The notes under the pieces were generated by a model. It made no database searches and was not told the origin of the DNA. It worked only from the letters and a program-made list of their open reading frames with translations. Below are positions 58,204 to 64,000 of a DNA stretch of 64,000 nucleotides, piece by piece. A program made the translations under genes and the position numbers. Numbering within the stretch: the stretch's first letter is position 1; each line of letters opens with the position of its first letter. Origin of the DNA: Pseudomonadota bacterium (GTDB lineage Bacteria > Pseudomonadota > Gammaproteobacteria > Xanthomonadales > Xanthomonadaceae); NCBI GenBank assembly GCA_018242425.1, contig JAFEBX010000011.1, positions 124,001 through 188,000 of the forward strand, given 5' to 3'.

Positions 58204-59607
58204 TTACTCGAAACTTCCGATGTTGTCGTGCGCGAGGTTGTCGAAACGGGTGTATTCGCCGAAGAATTTCAGCTTGATCGACCCGGTCGGGCCGTTGCGC
58301 TGCTTGCCGATGATGACTTCGGCCAGGCCCTTGTCCGGCGAATTTTCCTTGTTGTAGTAATCGTCGCGGTAGATGAAGGTGATCAGGTCGGCGTCCTGCT
58401 CGATGGCGCCCGATTCGCGCAAGTCGGCCATCACCGGGCGCTTGTCGGTACGCGTTTCCAGCGAGCGATTGAGCTGGCTGAGCGCGATCACCGGCACGTT
58501 CAATTCCTTGGCCAGCGCCTTCAGGCTGCGCGAAATTTCCGAGATCTCGGTGGCGCGGTTCTCGCTGTTGCCGGGTACCGCCATCAGCTGCAGGTAGTCG
58601 ATCATGATCAGGCCGAGATCATGCTCGCGCTTGAGCCGGCGCGCCTTGGAACGCAGCACGTCAGGCGACAGCGCCGGGGTGTCGTCGATGAAGATCTTGG
58701 CGTGGCGCAGCATGCTCACCGCGTGGGTCACGCGCGCCCAATCCTCGTCCTCGAGCTGGCCGGTGCGCAGGCGCGTGGCATTGACGCGCCCGACCGAGGA
58801 AATGAGGCGCATCGCCAACTGGCTGGCCGACATTTCCATCGAGAACACCGCGACTGCCTTCTTGCTCTTGAACGCGGCGTATTCGCACATGTTGAGCGCC
58901 AGCGTGGTCTTGCCCATCGACGGACGGGCGGCAAGGATGACCAGGTCGGTCGGCTGCAGGCCGGCGGTCATCTCGTCGAACTCGACATAGCCGGTCGGCA
59001 GGCCGGTGACGCCGCCGCCACTGTCGCTGCGTTCCTGCAGCACGTCGACCGCCTCGTTCAGCGCGCGCAGCACCGGCACGAAATCCTCGCGACCGCGGCT
59101 ACCTGCCTCGGCGATCTTGAACACTTCCTGCTCGGCCTTGGCGAGGATCTCGGCGCTGTCGCGACCTTCGGGCTGGAAGGCGTCGTTGACGATTTCCGAA
59201 CCGACGTCGATCAGCTGCCGCAACGTCGCCTTGTCGCGCACGATATCGGCATAGGCGCGGATGTTGGCAGCCGACGGCGTGGTGCTGGCGAGTTCGATCA
59301 GATAGGCGCCACCGGCGACCAATTCGGATTGCCCGGTCGATTCGAACCACTCGCCCAGGGTCACGGCGTCGAAGGGCTTGCCCTTCTCGCTCAGCTCGCG
59401 GATCGCGCGATAGATCTGCTGGTGGTCGCGTCGATAGAAATCACGTTCGGTGAGGATGTCGGCGACGCGATCGAACGATTCCGGCACCAGCATCAGGCCG
59501 CCCAGCACCGCCTGCTCCGCCTCCACCGACTGCGGCGGCACCCGCAGGTGTTCGATGCGCGGGTCGGAGGAACTGTCCTGGCGGGGGAAACGCGGGCGCG
59601 ACGACAT
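58204..59607 (-). CDS. dnaB: Replicative DNA helicase DnaB
   Basis: DnaB is the hexameric 5'-3' helicase of the replisome. The 467-residue product has the N-terminal collar domain (about 28-130, PQSVEAEQAVLGGLML), a linker helix, and the RecA-like core with Walker A ARPSMGKTT at 227-235. FSMEMSASQLAMRLIS, the Walker B-like LIMIDYLQLM, and the ALSQLNRSLE arginine-finger region follow. No intein is present. Start ATG 59607 has GTGAGG about ten bases upstream. The upstream region carries DnaA-box-like repeats. rplI ends 271 bases upstream on the same strand behind a terminator. Confidence 0.97.
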   Translation of the reverse strand: MSSRPRFPRQDSSSDPRIEHLRVPPQSVEAEQAVLGGLMLVPESFDRVADILTERDFYRRDHQQIYRAIRELSEKGKPFDAVTLGEWFESTGQSELVAGGAYLIELASTTPSAANIRAYADIVRDKATLRQLIDVGSEIVNDAFQPEGRDSAEILAKAEQEVFKIAEAGSRGREDFVPVLRALNEAVDVLQERSDSGGGVTGLPTGYVEFDEMTAGLQPTDLVILAARPSMGKTTLALNMCEYAAFKSKKAVAVFSMEMSASQLAMRLISSVGRVNATRLRTGQLEDEDWARVTHAVSMLRHAKIFIDDTPALSPDVLRSKARRLKREHDLGLIMIDYLQLMAVPGNSENRATEISEISRSLKALAKELNVPVIALSQLNRSLETRTDKRPVMADLRESGAIEQDADLITFIYRDDYYNKENSPDKGLAEVIIGKQRNGPTGSIKLKFFGEYTRFDNLAHDNIGSFE

Positions 59608-59755
59608 CGGGGCAAAACCTCACTCTGCAAGCATCAAGGCGCCTGCACCGGTGGATGGGGATGATGGAGGGTTGAAGGATCCATCTAATCACGGAGCGTG
59701 CCGGGGGTGTTGCGCACAAACCGGGGGGAATTCTGTGGTGTTCGCGGGGACATGC

Positions 59756-59803
59756 TGTGGATAACCCGTGCGATCCCGTGGATATCTGCTGGATAACCCG
59801 TGC
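59756..59803 (-). promoter_or_regulatory. dnaB: Cluster of DnaA-box-like sites upstream of dnaB
   Basis: Read on the minus strand, TTATCCACA (59764-59756) is a perfect DnaA box. Two degenerate copies follow: ATATCCACG (59785-59777) and TTATCCAGC (59796-59788). Their starts are 21 and 11 bp apart, about two and one helical turns. The 13-mer GGATAACCCGTGC is directly repeated at 59759-59771 and 59791-59803. The cluster lies about 150-195 bp upstream of the dnaB ATG. Confidence 0.55.
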
Positions 59804-59833
59804 AGATCTCAGCAACTGCGACAACGCCAACGA

Positions 59834-59857
59834 AAACGGGCGCCGAAGCGCCCGTTT
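59834..59857 (-). terminator. Intrinsic terminator after rplI
   Basis: AAACGGGCGC (59834-59843) pairs with GCGCCCGTTT (59848-59857) around a CGAA loop. Read on the minus strand it ends in T residues, 22 bases after the rplI stop, ending the rpsF-rpsR-rplI transcript. Confidence 0.88.
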
Positions 59858-59878
59858 CGATGTCGCCTTGAAGCGGGA

Positions 59879-60331
59879 TCAGGCGACGTCGGCTTCGACG
59901 ATCACCTTGACCGGCGTCTCGACGCCAGCGGCGAAGTGCACCATCACGTCGAACTCGCCGACATGGCGCAGCGGGCCTTCGCCCAGCACCACTTCGCTCT
60001 TCTGCACCGGATGGCCGGCAGCAGTCAGGGCTTCGGCGATGTCGCGCGGAGTCACCGAACCGTACAGCTTGCCTTCGGCCGAGGCGTGCGACTTCACGGT
60101 CACGCTTTGGCCTTCGAGCTTGGCGCGGCGGCTTTCGGCTTCGTCGAGGACGGACTTGGCCTTGGCTTCGTATTCGGCGCGCTTGGCTTCGAACTGTTCC
60201 AGGTTCGCAGCGGTGGCCGGCACGGCCTTGCCCTGCGGCACCAGGTAGTTGCGGCCGTAGCCCGGCTTCACGGTGACGGTGTCGCCGAGGGTGCCGAGGT
60301 TCTGCACTTTTTGCAGGAGGATGAGCTTCAT
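59879..60331 (-). CDS. rplI: Large ribosomal subunit protein bL9
   Basis: bL9 is a two-domain protein at the base of the L1 stalk. The 150-residue product starts [21 protein letters not shown] and has the family signature [13 protein letters not shown] (about 24-36). A long connecting helix ([18 protein letters not shown]) leads to a C-terminal domain ending [10 protein letters not shown]. It lies 52 bases after rpsR in the classic operon. Confidence 0.98.
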   Translation of the reverse strand: MKLILLQKVQNLGTLGDTVTVKPGYGRNYLVPQGKAVPATAANLEQFEAKRAEYEAKAKSVLDEAESRRAKLEGQSVTVKSHASAEGKLYGSVTPRDIAEALTAAGHPVQKSEVVLGEGPLRHVGEFDVMVHFAAGVETPVKVIVEADVA

Positions 60332-60383
60332 TTATGTATCTCCGTTAGCGACCTGGGATCGCAACAAATGCTGTCCGGATGGA

Positions 60384-60614
60384 TCAGACGTCGTGGTTGT
60401 CGGTGTACGGCAGCAGCGCGAGGAAGCGCGCGCGCTTCACGGCAGTCGCCAGCTGGCGCTGGTAGTGCGACTTGGTGCCGGTGATGCGGCTCGGGATGAT
60501 CTTGCCGTTCTCGGTGATGTACTGGCGCAGGGTGCCGAGATCCTTGTAATCGATCTCCTTGACACCTTCAGCGGTGAATTTGCAGAACTTGCGGCGGCGG
60601 AAGAACTTGGACAT
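60384..60614 (-). CDS. rpsR: Small ribosomal subunit protein bS18
   Basis: bS18 pairs with bS6 on the 30S platform. The 76-residue product begins [18 protein letters not shown]. It carries [27 protein letters not shown] with the family signature and ends in [16 protein letters not shown]. It lies 11 bases after rpsF. Confidence 0.98.
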   Translation of the reverse strand: MSKFFRRRKFCKFTAEGVKEIDYKDLGTLRQYITENGKIIPSRITGTKSHYQRQLATAVKRARFLALLPYTDNHDV

Positions 60615-60625
60615 GGGTGTGCTCC

Positions 60626-61045
60626 TCAGGCGGCTTCAGCGTTGTCGTCGGCGGATTCGCCCGGGGCGTCGCCTTCGTCGTCACGGCGACGGCGTTCGCC
60701 GCGCTCGGGCTTGTCGCCCTTCTCGTCCTTGTTCTTCATGATCAGGGACTGCTCGGTCTCGGCTTCGTCGCGCACGATGACGAGGTGGCGCAGCACCGCG
60801 TCGTTGAAGCGGAAGGCATCGACCAGTTCGTTCAACGTCGCCTGCTCGCATTCGATGTTGAGCATGACGTAGTGGGCCTTGACCAGGTTGTTGATCGGGT
60901 AGGCCAGCATGCGGCGGCCCCAATCTTCGACGCGGTGGACCTTGCCGCCGGCATTGGTGATCGTGGCGCTGTTGCGCTCGATCATGCCCGGCACTTGTTC
61001 GCTCTGGTCCGGGTGGACCAGGAACACGACTTCGTAATGACGCAT
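60626..61045 (-). CDS. rpsF: Small ribosomal subunit protein bS6
   Basis: bS6 is a 30S platform protein. The 139-residue product begins [20 protein letters not shown] and has the signature [20 protein letters not shown] (about 43-62). A charged tail after about residue 105 ([21 protein letters not shown] and an acidic end) may be a site for glutamylation as in E. coli, which is an inference. AAGGAAA precedes the ATG. A GC-rich hairpin lies in the leader at 61129-61148. Confidence 0.98.
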   Translation of the reverse strand: MRHYEVVFLVHPDQSEQVPGMIERNSATITNAGGKVHRVEDWGRRMLAYPINNLVKAHYVMLNIECEQATLNELVDAFRFNDAVLRHLVIVRDEAETEQSLIMKNKDEKGDKPERGERRRRDDEGDAPGESADDNAEAA

Positions 61046-61128
61046 TGTGGTTTTCCTTGTGGATGACCGGACGGCGGGATGCCGGCCGGAAAGCCCTCGG
61101 CCATCGGCGGACCGACGCGTTCGGGCAA

Positions 61129-61148
61129 GCTCCCGCGGTGGCGGGAGC
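61129..61148 (-). promoter_or_regulatory. rpsF: 5'-leader hairpin upstream of rpsF
   Basis: GCTCCCGC and GCGGGAGC form a perfect 8-bp stem with a CACC loop on the transcribed strand, ending about 83 bases before the rpsF ATG. A CATAAT hexamer (61159-61154) lies just upstream, so the hairpin would sit at the extreme 5' end of the mRNA. S6:S18-binding leader RNAs are known in other bacteria. Whether this belongs to that family cannot be judged by eye. Confidence 0.45.
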
Positions 61149-61213
61149 CGGACATTATGGCATGAATCAAGGGCTTGCGGGGCCTCGCGCCTCGCTGGCG
61201 CGTGCGAACCGGC

Positions 61214-61552
61214 TCAGGCCGCGCGATCGGCGTCCGTGGTGAAGCTCTCGCCGCAGCCGCACTCGCCCTTCACATTGGGGTTGCGGAAGACGAACTGCTC
61301 GTTCAGGCCCTGCTTGATGAAGTCGATCTCGGTGCCGTCGACCAGCGGCAGGCTGTCGGCGTCGACCAGCACGTGCACGCCCTGCGCGACGAAATCGTGG
61401 TCGCCCGGGGCGACGGCATCCGCCATCTCGATCCGGTAGCCCCAGCCGGAGCAGCCGGTGCGATGGACGCCAAAGCGCAGGCCGGCCTTGCCGGGTTCGG
61501 CGGCGAGGTAGCTGCGGACACGTTCCAGGGCGGCGGGTGCGAGGGTGATCAT
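61214..61552 (-). CDS. erpA: HesB/IscA-family iron-sulfur carrier (ErpA/IscA type)
   Basis: A-type carriers bind and deliver iron-sulfur clusters to apoproteins. The 112-residue product has the conserved cysteines C34 (RTGCSGWGY) and C98/C100 (GECGCGESF). [18 protein letters not shown] lies between them. The naming is uncertain: the GCSG and CGCGESF context fits IscA and ErpA alike. No isc genes are adjacent, which favours ErpA or an orphan IscA. TAGAAT lies exactly seven bases before the ATG. It is divergent from asnS. Confidence 0.9.
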   Translation of the reverse strand: MITLAPAALERVRSYLAAEPGKAGLRFGVHRTGCSGWGYRIEMADAVAPGDHDFVAQGVHVLVDADSLPLVDGTEIDFIKQGLNEQFVFRNPNVKGECGCGESFTTDADRAA

Positions 61553-61559
61553 GGGGACA

Positions 61560-61565
61560 ATTCTA
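61560..61565 (-). promoter_or_regulatory. -10 hexamer TAGAAT placed for a leaderless erpA-type gene
   Basis: TAGAAT on the minus strand ends seven bases before ATG 61552, so transcription would begin on or beside the start codon. The -35 position at 17-18 bp reads ACGACG or AACGAC, a weak match. Confidence 0.5.
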
Positions 61566-61636
61566 ACGGGATGAATGGCGAACGTCGTTTAAACTTGCCC
61601 TCTCTAGATAGGTTTGGACGAGGCGGGATTCAAGAC

Positions 61637-63030
<1,394 letters not shown>

Positions 63031-63031
<1 letters not shown>

Positions 63032-63351
63032 TGCTGCTGTTCTTCGCCATGCTGTTCCTCGCCACCGCGATCGCCGGTTTCTGCGCCTTCGTGATTTTCT
63101 GGCCGCTGTCGCTGGTGCACCTGCGCGATCGCCACCCCGACCTGCGCGGTCACATCGGTGACTTCTCCTTCCTCAATCCGAAGGCGTTGGCGTGGCTGCT
63201 GCTCGGACGCTACCGCCAGGTGCGCGACCGCAGCTTCACCGGCCTCGCGACGCCGGCATGGGTCGCGCTGCTGGTGATCATCGGAGCATTGTCGCTGGCC
63301 GGACTGCTGTGGCTGGTGTCGATCCTGTTCCCCGCACTTGGACGCGTCTGA
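63031..63351 (+). CDS. Small membrane protein of unknown function
   Basis: The 106-residue product has two hydrophobic segments, at about 1-28 (MLLFFAMLFLATAIAGFCAF) and about 73-103 (PAWVALLVIIGALSLAGLLW). A charged loop between them (HLRDRHPDLRGHIGDFSFLN, then LLLGRYRQVRDRSF) is probably cytoplasmic. I do not recognise a family. The ATG overlaps the asnS stop by one base, and the next gene begins two bases after its stop, so it belongs to an asnS operon. Confidence 0.72.
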
Positions 63352-63352
63352 C

Positions 63353-63670
63353 ATGCACGACGACGATTCCCTGCAGCACGACGAATGGTGGCTGGCCAGC
63401 CTCGGCCGCATGCTGGTTTGGGCGCGCCTGCGCGTGCGCGAAGCGGGCACCGCCGAAGTGCTGGATTCCGACGGCAACATCCTGCCCTACGACAGTCCGG
63501 ATACCGCGCGTGCCGCGCTGATGGATGCCGAGTTCGTCGCGTTCGACGGACTGGATGAAGACGATGCGCTCGCCCGCGGTTTCCGCCTCGGCGAAGTGGC
63601 GCCGCCACGCGCCGCCAACGACGATGCGCTGCGACCATTGATGGTGCAGGCACTGGGCGCGCGCGCCTGA
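63353..63670 (+). CDS. Small acidic protein of unknown function
   Basis: The 105-residue product starts MHDDDSLQHDEWWLASLGRM and is rich in acidic residues. It is predicted to be soluble, with a short strand pattern around AEVLDSDGNILPYDSPDTAR. No family is recognised. It starts two bases after the upstream small membrane gene, and its stop shares one base with the next ATG, so it is tightly built into the asnS operon. ATG 63353 is used; an upstream ATG at 63338 is in frame but overlaps the previous gene. Confidence 0.7.
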   Translation: MHDDDSLQHDEWWLASLGRMLVWARLRVREAGTAEVLDSDGNILPYDSPDTARAALMDAEFVAFDGLDEDDALARGFRLGEVAPPRAANDDALRPLMVQALGARA

Positions 63671-64000
63671 TGTACACACCGCGCGCCTTCGCCGTGAACG
63701 ATCTCGCGGCGCTGGACGCGCTGATCGCCCGCGACCCGTTCGTGACGCTGGTGACGGTGGAAGATGGCGAACCCCGCATCACCCATCTTCCCGTGCTGTA
63801 TCGCCGCGATGGCGGCGACGTGCTGGTCGAAGGCCATTGGGCCCGACCCAATCCGCAGGCTGGAAACGCCGTGCCGGCAACGATGATCGTGCACGGCCCG
63901 CACGCCTATGTTTCGCCATCGTGGTACGCCGACAAGAAGGAACAGGTCCGCGTGCCGACCTGGGACTACGCGGCGGCACATCTGCATGGCGAACTCGAGA
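63670..64000 (+). CDS. PaiB-like FMN-binding regulator, N-terminal 110 residues (truncated by window edge)
   Basis: PaiB-family proteins have a split-barrel FMN-binding fold; Bacillus PaiB is a negative regulator of sporulation and protease genes, while many members have unknown roles. The visible part starts MYTPRAFAVNDLAALDALIA. It shows ITHLPVLYRR, GHWARPNPQ, MIVHGPHAYVSPSWYADK and VPTWDYAAAHLHGE, the core motifs of the family. The usual length is about 210 residues, so roughly half lies outside. The ATG overlaps the previous stop by one base. Confidence 0.88.
   Translation, partial: MYTPRAFAVNDLAALDALIARDPFVTLVTVEDGEPRITHLPVLYRRDGGDVLVEGHWARPNPQAGNAVPATMIVHGPHAYVSPSWYADKKEQVRVPTWDYAAAHLHGELE

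Overview
This is a GC-rich, densely packed bacterial chromosome segment. Gene content and order point to a gammaproteobacterium of the Xanthomonadales (Lysobacteraceae / Lysobacter-Luteimonas-Thermomonas type). Supporting signs are a GumN/TraB-family protein, an Mrp/ApbC without the N-terminal DUF59 domain, an atypical-Cys Bcp/PrxQ with the Xanthomonas cysteine spacing, a large TonB-dependent receptor beside an S9 peptidase, and many ATGA/GTGA overlaps. The species is an inference. I found no insertion sequence, prophage, CRISPR array, rRNA or replication origin. Two tRNA genes are present. No stretch over 300 bases lacks a gene.

Layout. 1-8.4 kb: aroC (cut by the window edge) and prmB on the minus strand; SCO1-like protein and psd (+); mltD (-); a HerA-like DUF853 ATPase and greB (+); rimO (-). 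8.4-11 kb: dienelactone hydrolase and HIT protein (+) convergent with dcd and apbC (-). 11-17 kb: an S9 peptidase, a TonB-dependent receptor and a DUF2147 protein, lying between apbC and metG, which are neighbours in Escherichia coli. 17-20.5 kb: metG with an RsxB-like ferredoxin (+), and a GumN/TraB protein (-). 20.5-26 kb: the classic nnrD-tsaE-amiC-mutL cluster (-) with queG divergent. 26-34.2 kb: a minus-strand run pcnB-folK-panB-panC-panD-pgi ending in a membrane glycosyltransferase and a PIG-L deacetylase. 34.3-40.6 kb: tRNA-Glu, fdxA, then bamC-like/dapA (-) divergent from gcvR-bcp-phoH-DUF1275-thiD (+) and tRNA-Arg. 40.6-50.6 kb: an AmaB-type aldehyde dehydrogenase, pyrD-murB-EamA transporter, an NTF2-like protein, PAP2 phosphatase and ispG (-), xseA and a second aldehyde dehydrogenase (+). 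50.6-55.1 kb: a two-GAF GGDEF/EAL protein (-) and an ECF sigma factor with a proline-rich membrane partner (+). 55.1-64 kb: alr (-), a marR-VOC-VOC/pentapeptide-VOC operon (+), dnaB (-), rplI-rpsR-rpsF (-), an IscA/ErpA-type protein (-), asnS, two small unknown genes and a truncated PaiB-like gene (+).

Most of the window is core metabolism: pantothenate, folate, lysine, pyrimidine, isoprenoid and cell-wall precursor synthesis, translation, DNA repair and replication. The non-core material sits in a few modules: the S9/TonB/DUF2147 block between apbC and metG, the MarR/VOC block between dnaB and alr, the glycosyltransferase/deacetylase pair, and the sigma-factor pair. No wholly new system is evident. 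The most distinctive signals are a fused VOC-pentapeptide gene, a perfect dyad between the -35 and -10 boxes of the marR operon, helically phased DnaA-box-like sites upstream of dnaB, several -10 hexamers 6-7 nt before start codons (candidate leaderless mRNAs), and a folded intergenic element between greB and rimO. Start codons were chosen by eye from conserved N-termini, overlaps and ribosome-binding sites. All promoter calls are pattern matches without experimental support.
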